The position numbers and the translations under genes are program-made. From positions 1,922,001 to 1,986,000 of the forward strand of contig PUFA01000162.1 in assembly GCA_003508835.1 (NCBI GenBank): a DNA stretch of 64,000 nt, given 5' to 3'. The stretch is from Eonycteris spelaea (lineage: Eukaryota > Chordata > Mammalia > Chiroptera > Pteropodidae). Under the pieces are notes generated by a model. That model was given only the letters and a program-made list of their open reading frames with translations. It had not been told where the DNA came from and did not search any database. How positions within the stretch are numbered: the first letter of the stretch is position 1; each line of letters begins with the position of its first letter. Below, piece after piece: positions 38,101 to 51,333 of this stretch.

Positions 38101-41100
38101 TGAAGGAAAGCAGAAAACAAGAAAATCTTTAGTTCCAGTTTTTCAATTATTTTTCAGAATCATTTCATAGTAAGAATCATTTATCATTGACAAATAGTTG
38201 TTGAATGGTCAGAGGATAAAAATTATCAGTCTTTTGTGTGTATTTTAATACCATGCGTTATGCTTCAGTGACTTGCTCAAGGTAAGCATGTGGAAATTTG
38301 TAAAGTGCTGAACAAATATAAGGGGTTATAATTATTTTCCATTGTCATTCATCAAAGCCTGATCATCAAAGGATCTGGCAATAATTTGGGGCTGGGGCTC
38401 TAATTTCACTTTAAGGCTATGTGGTGTGGTGCTAAGAGTTCTGGAACTGTACTGCTTGGCTCATTAGCTATGGGGCCTTGGGCACATGACTTCTCAGAAC
38501 CTCCATTTTCTCATATGCAAAGTGGGGATAATAACGGCTTTTGATTAAAGGAGATAATGCATCAGATATACGTGGCACAGCTCTTGGTATGTGGTATGTA
38601 TTCACTGGTAATTCTCTTCTTGCCCCCTTGAAGATTCTAAATAGAAACATTGTGAAGATTACTGTTTGAAGGAGAGGCTGGCTAATTTGGGGGTAGTTGG
38701 TGAGGGACTTAAGTCTGTTTTCAAAGTTGAAAAGATAGTGAGAGGTGTTGACTAATGTTGGATCTCTTTGTGGGGAATAATGCCATTCCCTGTCCAAATA
38801 GAATTAGCTTCTAGTTTTTTCCTTTTTCCTAACAAACCCTGGTTGATTTAATGTCCTTGTTTGGAGAGGAGTAGTATTGGTGCTTCTCTGTGATGCCAAC
38901 TATCTTTATTGTTCTAGAGATTAAAGACCTAATGTAACTGTGCTCCAAAATGAAGTATAGACCTAATTCACCACTGTTGATCTGAAATAGTTCATTTGCT
39001 AGGGAAAGGTAAACTTACCTTCCATTTAGACATGGCTGATGCTCTTTGTCATTATACTTTTTTTGTGATTTTTGAAGAAAGGAAACTAAAAGGGATCAAA
39101 CATCAGCCGCATTACTAGCTTCTACAATTATTACTTTAAAAAGTTTTATCATACAAAATGATACACAGTGGAAAAAACATAATAATGTGTAAGTTAAAAA
39201 GAAAAATTTTCAAACGCATCTACCCATCTGTAAAAATAGTTACTGTTAAATGTTTGTCTGCCTTTCCAAATATTTTTAATGTATATTTTAAAGGACATGT
39301 TTAAAGACATTGTTTTCTACAGTAGTCATTTAAAATCAAAGTAAAGCAGCTTCTAGCTTTATTGATAAATCTTTATATATAATAACTTGAGTCTCTCTCA
39401 TTTATTTTATGTGTTAGCACAAAGGCTTTTTGGATCATAGTATTTCAGTGATGTCTTTTGTTTTGGTTACTTTTTTAATCCTAATTTATATTATGTTGGA
39501 AAAAAAAATGTCAGATGGGTGTTCTACCTTGCCTTGATTCCTTTTTGTTTCAAGTGACTGGATGTTTTTCATTTTACTAAATGTTTAAATATTTGCCTCA
39601 AGAGTTCTTATACTTCTCCCTCCCCCATACTCTTACATGATTATTCATTAGCAAAATTTTGGTATTTCTGAGAAATCCGGGAAAGAAAGTATTTTATACT
39701 TATAGAAAAAAAAAAACCCTTAGGAATCCAATGGGTATCTCAAGCAAGAATTTCCTAAAAATTATAAATTTGATATTTTTACAGATATAGTAAGGGTTTC
39801 GTTTACTTTTATTTATTTATTTTTAAACAAATATCTACAAAACACTTGCTATATGTCAGATACTGTTCTTATCTCAAACCGTGTCATGGGTTACTATCCC
39901 TATTCTATCAAAAAATTACTAAGCCCAGAGAGATTTAAATAATTTGCTAAAGTCACGTGGTTGGGAAGTGAAATGAAGATTTGAACCTAGGCATTCTGGT
40001 TTCAGAATCCATCAGCTTAATTCTCATTTTGTTGCCTTGTTACATGAAAGCCTAATAGGTCCATACATTTAAATACTTATTTATGAAAGATTTTATTGTT
40101 CCATTAAATTGCAAACTCTCTGCTGCATTTGAAATCTTTTTCAATTTCCAGTTATTTTATCACACAATTTTTGAGAGAAGAACATTTCATCTACTGCTTA
40201 CAGAGAGGCATATTTTGATTCCCAGACTGTAGTTTGCCTCCCGGGTCAATTCTCTCCATTTGGTTGATGGTGATCTCTCTGAGGCCATTTCTGTATGTAT
40301 ATCTTAAATGTCTAGACATATACTATTCAATAGGTTATTGGAAAAAACTTAGAATGAATCTGGCAGTATTTTTACTCTTCAGGTTGAGGAAATCAAACTT
40401 TCATCCCATAATAATAAAATGATTATTCCAGAATTTCTGATTGAAAGTTTCATCTAATAGTTTGAAAATGAATAGCAATGAGCATATTGAAGTTTTTTAT
40501 TTTCCCTTCAACTTTCTTTCTTGGTATAATTGCTGAAAATGTCACCAAACTATTTTGTGCATATCATGTGTATAGAAGGAGTCATCTGCTCACCAGCTAA
40601 AATAATTGGACAAGAAAGCTTATTAATTGTCTTCAAATGGTTTCTATAAACACTTGAAATAGATTCCCCAAGAATTATTTTTTGGGATCATAAAGAGTCT
40701 GACTAGTTCAGAGATGCCATGAAGTTTATGCGCCTGGGGAGATGTGCTCTCTGAACCACCCACTGGGCTGAGAATGTACCAGTGATGAAGGGTCAGGCCA
40801 GTTTAAGACAGGCTCTGGGCATTAGTCATGGGGTCAGAATAGCTGTCCATCACATGGAAAGGACAGTTGGGAGCTGGATTGCTGGTATTTTAGGCACGTT
40901 TTTTTATAGTTGAAGAGTTTAAAATAGATAAACCCAGTTATGACTGCTCTTTCCCCTTCTAGCTGATGTCTTGTGGAATGCATTCTCCCACAGCACAAAT
41001 ACATGTAATGATAGTTCAGAGAGAGATTATGGGTTTTGTTTTTCATGAGAGAATATTCATTCAATTCTGTGAACTTTTATCTTTTCCCCAGTCTAAGACT

Positions 41101-41813
41101 TGGAAACCATTCACTCTCTCTAGTCACACATAAATGGTTAAAATATTCAACGACAAAAATTAAAAATGAAGACCCAATTCTATCTATAAATCCAGTGGTT
41201 TTAATTTAAATATTGAATGCCGAGCCTACCTAGTAACAGTGTATATGTCAAGAGTATTTAGAAGTTCCTTCTGTCAGATATTTTAAGCCTTTCATGGTGG
41301 AACCATAGAGTCTAGAGAGATTATGTGTGCCATCTTCTTTGATAAAACCACACAACTTTAACAAATGATTCTAAGCAATAAATCTTAGCATGAAGTTCAA
41401 GCAGACTGATTTCATTCTGGTCACACATCAGAACGTTTTATACATCTGGAGAATCTGTGCAAAATTGCCTTTTCCTATAGCAGTTAACATGTCAGAGACT
41501 TGCTTTTCTAGCTTCCCTTGCAGTTGGGACAGTCATAGTCATAATAAAGTAAAAGCAAGTTCTAGTGCAGAGATTATAACGGTGCCAACTTCAGTGCTGA
41601 GCACTGTGTGATAGTGTATGAATTTTCTTATCATTCCAGATTTGTGATTTGATTTTAGGGTCATTCCTAAAAGCTTGCCCTTGTTTCTGGTTCTCCAAAT
41701 CTAAAGTTTCTGTGAACGAATGCCCTTTTAATAAACTCCTTTTCTGTATCGTTGCCAAATTAGCTTCTGTTACTTACACATAATAAATATAGCAAAAACA
41801 AAACAAACAAAAC

Positions 41814-41844
<31 letters not shown>

Positions 41845-44800
41845 AAAGGTAAAACAACAGCTAATCCTAATTGAGTCAGGCACTGCTAAGTGCTTCACTT
41901 GAGTTAACTCATTAAATCTTTTCAACAAACCTATGTGGATGATACTACTTTTTGTAGATCAGGACTCCAAGGCATGGAATATGTCCAAAGTCATTCAAGC
42001 AGTAAATGACAAAGACAATTTGAATCCTGAGTTCATGCTTGTAGTCATGACATCGTTTTTCTTTGCTCTTTATATTAACCCCTTACGTTTATTATACAGA
42101 TGAGGAAACTAAGTCCAGACATATTATGTGAGTTGTCTATGTCACGTTGGTTTAAATTGACAATGCTAGAATAAAGGTTCTTGATCTGGTGAACTTCAGG
42201 CATATATACTGTTCAAAAGTCCTGATAACTTTTCTTCTTAGGCTTACCAGCCTCATAATTCTGCATTTTGTATGTCACATCTACTTTCTTGTTCAGCTTC
42301 ACCAAATGTGGAGACCAGAAAGTGTGTTGTCTCTCATAATGAACTCATTCATAAAGTAGAAGGACATTAATGAATGAGCCCTCGTTCCATCTTTTTGTTT
42401 TCTCCTGAGTAGTAAGTTCAATTCCTTTAATGATTCTTTGGAAATTTTATATTCTAAATCTGTAATCATTGTGATTCTCTTTGGTTCCATTTTTTTTTTT
42501 TTTTTTGCAAGAGGGAAAACTGTGTGTATGCATTTATAAAACTGCTTCCAGATGTTCTCCTATCCACCTCCCAATGATGATGTAATTATTTCTGCTCCTG
42601 TTTTCAGGTGCTAGACAATATACCCATGTTAGGTGGCATTTCTAGCCTTTACAAGCATGCCAGTCACAGGGCCATACCCACAATGGTGGTTTTGTCACCA
42701 AGCTCTGGGGACTATTCTCACAGTTAATGTGAATGCATTGAGAAAGTCTCTCTGGACTGTGTCTAGGGAGTTCATGAATTAATACTGTATTTTCCCAGTT
42801 ATTATTTGTAAGATTGGATAAAAGTCTTTATTAGACAATATTTCTATGTCTTTCATACTTATATACCACCTAGATATCTTCATTATGTGATAGGTTCAAG
42901 GCAAATCTAGAGGAACTTTAATAAGGTATGCCAAAAGGATTCGCTTAGATGTGATTTTTACCTTGGCTCTGCTTATGAAGGCAATAGATGGGGCTATAGG
43001 GAATATTCATTTCACTAATTCTATATAAAAGATAATGACCTGTTTTGTGTACTTAGTTTTTTCACCTTCACATCTTGTTAAGATCAGTGACTTCATGTTG
43101 GTGAAATTTATTTTAGACTGGGAACTTTTAGAAAGCATAACTTATTTAACTTATATACTGTGGAAGTTGGCATACCCTTATTAGCCTATTTTTTTTTTAG
43201 TCTTTGCAAAATATATGCAATATGGATGCCAGATATTATTTTTCTAAAAATAGAGCAACAATTGTGATATAAAATGATGTCGAAATTTGTAGAAATGTGA
43301 AACTATAGTTAGAACCAGGAAGGAAGCAGGGCATAAACATAATATACAAATATAGATTTAGCTTTGTCATTATATAGCTTAGAGTCTCTTGAAAATGTGT
43401 AGGTGAGAAGATATTAGATAATTTTTAGACCAATGCTTTATTTTAATAGTTATGCATTTATTTTATTGTATATTAGAAAAATATAATCATCACATAAAAC
43501 TTGTGGCTTTTCCATTTATATAAGTGAGAAAAAGTTTACTTTTAAAATTAACAAGTGGAAATAGTTGATTTAATAAATTCTAAGTAAATAATATTATTGG
43601 CAGCTTTTGTTTATGGCAAAATGCACAAAGAAAGATACAAAGGACTTTGGCTCTTGAAAATGTATCTATTCATATCACTCTCCCCAAAGCTCTTGCACTT
43701 GATCTTTAAAATCATATGATTTGGTTCATCCATGAAAACACCTATTAGTAAATTATAAATCATGTTTCTGTATCACATCAGAAGACTATTAAAGGTCTAT
43801 TGCCCAGGAAAATGGTCCTAATTTTATTTCAAGTTATTAGTTGTCTAATGGAGGCAGAAATAATTTTTTATCAAATGATACACTTAATAATCTTTAATAT
43901 TTTCCCTTTGATTTTAAGGATTATGTGTGGAAAACCATGCTTTAGGAATTCAATACTTCAATGTTTCATAAGCAAACAGGCTTTAAAACATGACTTATAT
44001 TTTGTAAAGCTTTGTATAAATTTTTTGTCAATTCATGGAAAAATTAAATTCAAGAATATGTTTACATAAAATTAGATTCAGAAAACATTTTTTGAGCAGC
44101 TATGTGTGTTTCTACAGAAGAAAACAAGTAAGATGCCAACTCAGTCCTAAGGGACTATGTTCATATTTTGCAACAAAGTTTACATAGTGATGGACTTCAA
44201 AGCATATATTTACTTTTTTGATACTAGGATTTGCTGTGTTTACTGCTCACTTCTGGCTCTGGGCATATGTCTTGACATATTGGACCAATCTGCAGGAACT
44301 TTTAAATTTCATCCAAGAAATAACCAGGTAAAAGTTTTGGCAATTACTTTATCCATTTTGGACTTTTATCTTTTTGCAATGTATAATTTATTCAGTAGAC
44401 CTATACAAATTTTTATTCACTTGACTTAGTTACTCTTTTTTTTTTTTGGCCTTTTGAATTGACTAGTATTATAGCAGTTGAAGATCTGGTTAAATTATAT
44501 AAAGCTGTACACATACAGGTAAAGATAGTTATCCATGTGTATGTAGATAAAGAACATTTGGTTTGGGTAATTGCTCTTCACTAGTTCAGCATATGACAGG
44601 GAGAATTCCATTGAATGCACTTGTTTTTATGTGAGAAACATAAATCTTACATAGTGAGAATTTTATGCAGTCATTATTCTCCTTACCATAGTCTCATGAA
44701 TTTAAATGTCTGACAAGCTGAGAAACTTGGCAAGGCACTAAATCTTTCCTGACTTTAAATTCTTCCTTTATAAAAGAATAGAGTGACTAAGTGATTGCAA

Positions 44801-47800
44801 AAATCTTGTGAGGGTGTTAGGATGCTTGTGAAATGGAGGTTGACTTTGACACCATATTAAAATGTGGGAAAATGTTCATTGAATGTTTTATGAATTAGTC
44901 AATAGGATCCTTAAAGAGATTTTGTAAGAGCGTTGTAGGGATTTTAAAAATTAGTGTATCTCCAATTGCACATCCACTTAACCTCTATTTTATTAATTAT
45001 TTAATTGCTATCTTTCAGTTGATTCACTTTCTTAAAGAAATTTATGCAGAAAAGAAAATACATATATTCTTATAAGTATCAGTATTATTTCTCATAAAAA
45101 GTATAAAAACAATTACGAAAAAAGGAAATTACGATCGAATTTCTAGGTTTAAAAGTTGAAGAGGTTTTAAGACATACTTCCAACAACTAACTTTTCAATG
45201 TGAAAGCTTGAAAGAATTGAAAATGGAATAATTTTTTCACTATGAAATGTGAGGTTATTTAATGTTGTGTCAATGTACCATTTCACATCATCTCAGCTCT
45301 CTCCAGGCACCTCTGAAACAATGTTAAAAAGAACACAGTTGCTGAAGTCCTTGCAAATTTGTGATTGTATGCTCTGCAATCTCACTTTTTTACGCCTTAG
45401 TCTATGTCAGAAATCTATCTTTGCATTTTCTAACGATAAGCTTTTAGGATCTGAAGACGAAGAGTCACTTATTTTCGGTTGCTGATCAGTATTAAACAGG
45501 TAACAATTTGGGGGGGGGGGGACAACCAAAGTTGCCTGAAAGCAAAGTCTAAAGTCCAAAAGAGCTAACTGTGCTTTTGTGTATTTAAGTCATCATGATG
45601 TTCACACAGATTTTTAAGCAGATACAATGAAAAACCTCATGTGCTTCTAGTTTAAAGGAAAGCACTATAATACATAGTTTGCAAAGATTTTGAACTTTAC
45701 ATTGAAGACCTCGTATAAAACCAACTATCTATTAGGCTATTTGAGGAAGAATTCATTGCTGTTGGAAAATAGCTTCTGGAATGTATTTCTATTTCTTGGG
45801 CTGCTGAAGTTCCCATCAATGTCAGGCATACACATTTCCACAAGATCGTTCACAGAACTGTTCCTTCATTTGGAGTCTTCCACACCATGCTATGGCATTT
45901 CTGGCTAGCGGAAACAAGGCTTTCAAGAGCTTTAAAATTAAGTTAGCCTGTGGGTGGATGGAGTGATAAGCTTAGGGAAACACGTGTCTGTGATGGTTTG
46001 CTGGTCCCATCTTGTTCTCATTCTTAGTCTTCCTATTTAAAGAATTAGTATTCATGCAATTGGTGAATGACCTAAGTCCTTGGGTAGCAGAGACATGAGC
46101 AGGTGGTGAGGCTAGGCAAAAGAAGAAAAAGTAGGACCCGGGAGCTATATTTTACTGTGAAGTCAAATTCCTATTTCTGTCCCTAGGATGGATTTTTGTG
46201 TGGTGCTTGGAAAAGAATGCCAGTGGCACAGTGTTTTTCCATCTGCCTCTTGCTGAGCTAATCTAGATGAAGCCAATTGTAAACACTGAGGTCCAAAGTT
46301 ATTTATTTTTATTGCATTATTTGAAGGAAAAAGATTGCAATTTGAGAAATACCTATATGTAAAATTAGTAAAGTCCATTATACCAAACTAGAGAGATGGG
46401 AGGTTGGGGGATTTAACTTAATTTAGGGCACTCTTAGGAGAGGGATAATATCCTAATCAGGTTTATGTTGATCTAGCACCATCCTTTGTACCTTATAGCT
46501 TGTACGTATTGGTTGGGGAATTGAACACATTAGAATTAAAAAAAAAAAAGTTGCATTGAAATTGCATATGAGAGAATAAACATGGAAAGGAAAGTTTGAG
46601 GGGTAGAAATTAGAGACTGTATTTTGTTTCTATTTTGAGGGAATTATTCCCAGGAAACCGGGCTGATGGCTGATTTAAATAAGAAGAGATGGATGAAGCC
46701 ACTGTTTCTTATTTATCTGCTGTAATCTAATTGAATCTTAAATTTAAGACACACTAATGTCATCACTGCTCAAGGGGTCATATATTTTATAAATGTTTTG
46801 ATTAAGCAGTGGTAAGAATTTTCTTTAAAAATTGTGAATTAGCTTCTAACATGGATTAAGGATTAGAATTGGGGTCAACGAATTTTCTGAAAAAGGTCAG
46901 ATAGTTGATATTTTAAAAGGCTTTAAAAAAAAGCATTAAAAAATGTGAAAAGTTTTCATAGCTTACAATCACTACAAAAACAGGCTGTAGTCACATTTGA
47001 GTCATGGGTTGCAGACCTCTGGTTTATATCTCTACAGAGTTGTAAAACTGGGGGGCTGGGTTTTCTAACAGTAAAACAAAAGGGGTGGACTATATCAGTT
47101 TGAAATTCAAACATATAAAGAATTAAGAAGAATAGCCTATGAACCCAGGTACATAGCAGCCTGGGTTCTGAAATGAATGCTCCTTAGAGAATTTTTTCAC
47201 TTTATGAGATTTTTCCTGATAATAAAAATAATTTATAATCATTATAGAAAGTTTGGAAAATAAGAGCAATAAGGAAAAAAAATAGCCCAGAGATTACATT
47301 TTATTATTTTTAAAATAAATATTAATTTTTATTGCATTTGAATAATTTCTTATAATTTTGGAAATTGATATATACAGTTTTACATTCAGATATTTAAGTA
47401 AATATTAAAATTTGGACACTTCTCCATTTTTCTTTGAAATTAGTTTTACGTGACTATATAATTTGGAAATATGAGTGTTCATATTTTATGTGACTGGTAA
47501 TATTTTATTGGACATTTAGGTTATGATAAATTTTAAACATAAATTCTACTATTATGAACATCTCTCTGTCTAAATATTAATCCTCATTCCTTAGGTCAAA
47601 GAGTATGGTCAGTTTTAAGGCTTAAAATAGAAAGGTAGCAGCCACATCTGTATTGTTCTTTCAGTGCAGCCTCATGTTGTCAAGTTTTAATTTTGGGTAC
47701 ATTATTTTCATTGCAACTACTTTATGTGCATTTTAGGTCAGGCATTATATCTTATACTGCTACAATGCCAAGGCCTCATACTAACCAGCAGATTGTGTTC

Positions 47801-50800
47801 AATAATAGGGACTAAGAAAATAAAACAGAAAAGCAAAAATACAATCAAAACCCTTTATGTTTATTTAGAACAACCATTGGATTACATACATAAAAATGTA
47901 TTGTGTTGTAATGATTTTAAGAAAGTAGATTATCAATAGGATAATTGGACAAATAGTGCTAATAGATACCATATTTTAAATAATTTTAAAATAATGTAGA
48001 AATATTCTGAGTTTACTTTTTAAGAAATATTCAGACTACTTGAAGGTGATCTGTATTAAATGTATGTTTGGCTTTAGTTTTAGTAGGTTTAAAATTTGTG
48101 TAATCTAACCCCATGTTGGGTGGAAAGCTTTCTGAAAATTCTCATCTATGAAGAATGTTTTCTAGTTCTAAGGAGAAATTGCAGATGGAAGGAACATCAC
48201 GTGTTGTAGAGTTTATGACTTGCGTCACTGATGCATTCTTGAGGAAAGAATCATCATCATGTGATTTTTTTTTTTGACTCTCAAAGAGTTTTGTAAAAGT
48301 TGTAACATATAGTTTAGAGTGAAAAAGTAGAGACGATCACCCTATGTAATTCCATTGACTGGAGATAAGAACTTTTTACTAGTTAACATTGCAGCACACT
48401 TTCAAAATATTTCTATGTGGCATGATGCATCTATGAAGTTGAAAATTTAACTTGTCAACATTGCATAATTTTTTATCAATAATACTTATGAAATATCTAC
48501 TATATTCGGGGATTGCATTCAGTTTCTTTAATCTCTGAAGTAATTTGATAAAAAATTTTAGCTATCACTACCTAAAAATATCCAATTATATAAAAATGAT
48601 ATCACAAAGTATATTTTCTGACTTTTACGATGATGTGCTGTTGCATCAGTTATAATATAACAGATTGGCTCATGTTATTGAGTAACCTGCAAAATCCTAT
48701 TTTTGACAGCTGTATTTGTCCTGCTAGTGATAAGGGAGCACAAATTCGTCACCTATTTTTTCTAATTCTTGTTTTGCAAGTATTCAACACTCAATATCAG
48801 AGACTGCACAGATACAACAGAAACTAATCCTTCAAACCCAAATTTAGCAAAAACCATACAATTTGAAATGCGTATATTCCCTTGATTGTATTAAAATGTT
48901 TATCTTCATTTTTGTACAGAAGATTTTAAAAATAAACCTGCTGTTGCCCTCTCTCTCTTTTTAAATAATATTAATCTTTCCTTTATCTGGAGTAGAAAGA
49001 CTTAAGTATTGAGAAGGCTAAAGGATTTTCCCTAAGTTACAAAGATTTTGAGGCTTGTGTTTCAATGCATGTTGGGCTTCTCTTCTAATCAATTAGTCCA
49101 GTTAGCTGACCAATGACTAGATTAAGCAGAAGGTAGATCATAAAATCATGACTGAGAGAGTGGGGGTTCCTAGTCAATGCTGTGGGAAATTAAACCCTAG
49201 GGCAGCTGAACGATTTGTTCAAAATCACACAACTTGTCTGTGGAAGAGACCAGTCTCTACCAGTCTCTGATTTTAAGTGTTGGGTGATTTTTCAACACTT
49301 TGCAGCCGAAATCAGGAAGGATTTTCCAATTCACTCAAAATTTGAACTGAGTTATGCCTGTATTTACAACTTGATTAGAGGCTTTAGATCTAGATAACTA
49401 GGTTTTAGAATTTTAGATTCCTACATCATTAGAGAATTTCTGATCCAATAGTTACTCTGCTGACAGATAAGTGTTATTAATTATGTTACAAAGTTTAGGC
49501 CCAACAAAATATTTTTAGCATACCCTAACATGCTAACCTCTAAAATCACAGTCTTAGATATAACATCATAGCAGTTTTTAGTTCTGTAAATCTTGCCAGA
49601 AATTTTGGCCAATAGCAGTGGAATTACAGCCTAGAAATCTTGTGCAAGTTACATAACCTCCTTGTTTTCCTTATCTGGAAATTGGAGATGATCGTAGTAG
49701 CTACCTCATAGTGTAGTTTTAAGGATGGAATAAAGTAATATACACAAAGCAATTAGAATATGTGTCCAATAAATATTTACTATTATTTTGTTATATTAAT
49801 TTCTGATATAAATCCTCATTAACATTTTCTGAATGTAATTGAATATATAAGAGCAAGTAATATGCAGATTGGCTATATATTTCGAGTTTTTTAAAAAACA
49901 TTTTTAATTATAAAGGTAACATGGCCCTATTAGTGTTTTCCCTTTATAATGAAAATGTTCTTTAATCATAGCATTAGGTTTATAAAATGATCTCCATTGC
50001 ATCTCTTTTTAAAAATATTGTGATTTGCAGATTTTTCCATAGCTGTGATAATAACAGGACTCTGCAGAATTTTTTAAATGATAACTTAGTGACTGAATAC
50101 TATTTCATTTGTAACAGGATTTTAAGATAGTATGGGACTGTTTTGGCCTCTGATTTGGGTATAAAATCTAGTCCCTGGACCACTAAGCAGAACAAGGAGG
50201 TCGAGGAGAGTGTTTTGCATTCTTAACTGAATAACTGAACACCCATTGCCCTCTCTTCCACACCCAAGTTTAGAAAAAGAGATTGAAGAGTTGAGAGAAA
50301 TTTTTGGAGTTTATTCAAAGATACTTGGAGAGCACTGCTGGCGTGTTGTAAATTGGGAGGAACTGCAAGGTGCTTCTCAATCTAACCATTAGAGAGATTA
50401 ACTGGTATTCTCTGCATTTGGGAAAAACACTAGCCTGGTGGGTCTAACTCACTCCTGAGATATCTACTGGGGGGCAGTGGGTTGGTCCGCTGCTTTGATG
50501 TTGGTGGGAAAGAGAGCTGGTTGCTTTGTCACTTACGCTTCTAGATTTTGATGGGTCAGAGAATTTGTAAGCATTTCCAGGGGACTAGAGTGGCTGCACA
50601 TAGGAATCAGGAGTTATTTTTCATTTTCTCCAAGATGGCTGTTTGGGGCATCAAAAAGAGCTCTGCAGAGGAGACTGAGGTTCAGGCAAGTGGCCAGCCA
50701 GAGGAGAGTGTAGCCGTGTGAGAGTCCCCAACTGAGGACTTAAGGATCTGGTGAGCCTGCAAACTATCCCATGAGCTTTATGTACCAGAGTTTCACGTGC

Positions 50801-51302
50801 CAGGTCCAGACAGCCTACTGCCAGTATTGGTCATGGAAGAGCTTTCCTGTCCCCTTTGCTTTGCTTTTATTCCTCCCTTCTGTTTCAATTTAGAGTCAGG
50901 AATTATAGTTAGCAAACCAGTGGAGAAAACTATGCTTCTGAAAGCGTAAAAGGGGGAAATATAGAAAAGAAGTTGCCCTCCACTCTGACACTGTTGGAAA
51001 AGGGAAATAGCTATAACTTTGAATAAAGTTAAGTTTTTGTTATGCTGGACTAGACATATTTAGTGGAGGATTTTTATTGTCTAAAAGTTATCAGGAACAC
51101 CATGAGATTTGCCTTAAATTTTATTTGGGTAAAACCAGTGCCCAGAATTAAAATTAAATGGGCAATTTATGTTGTTTTAGGATTATAGCTCATAAAATTT
51201 TGCTTGTTGTCTGTAATGATTATATATTCATATTTAATAATTTCCCTTTGTACATTTAGGTTTGATATATTGAGGTATTTTAAACAATGTCACACAAGAC
51301 AG

Positions 51303-51333
<31 letters not shown>

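Noticed and set aside
38468..38797. 109-codon minus-strand frame
   Set aside because: It overlaps a MIR SINE in antisense and shows no protein family features.
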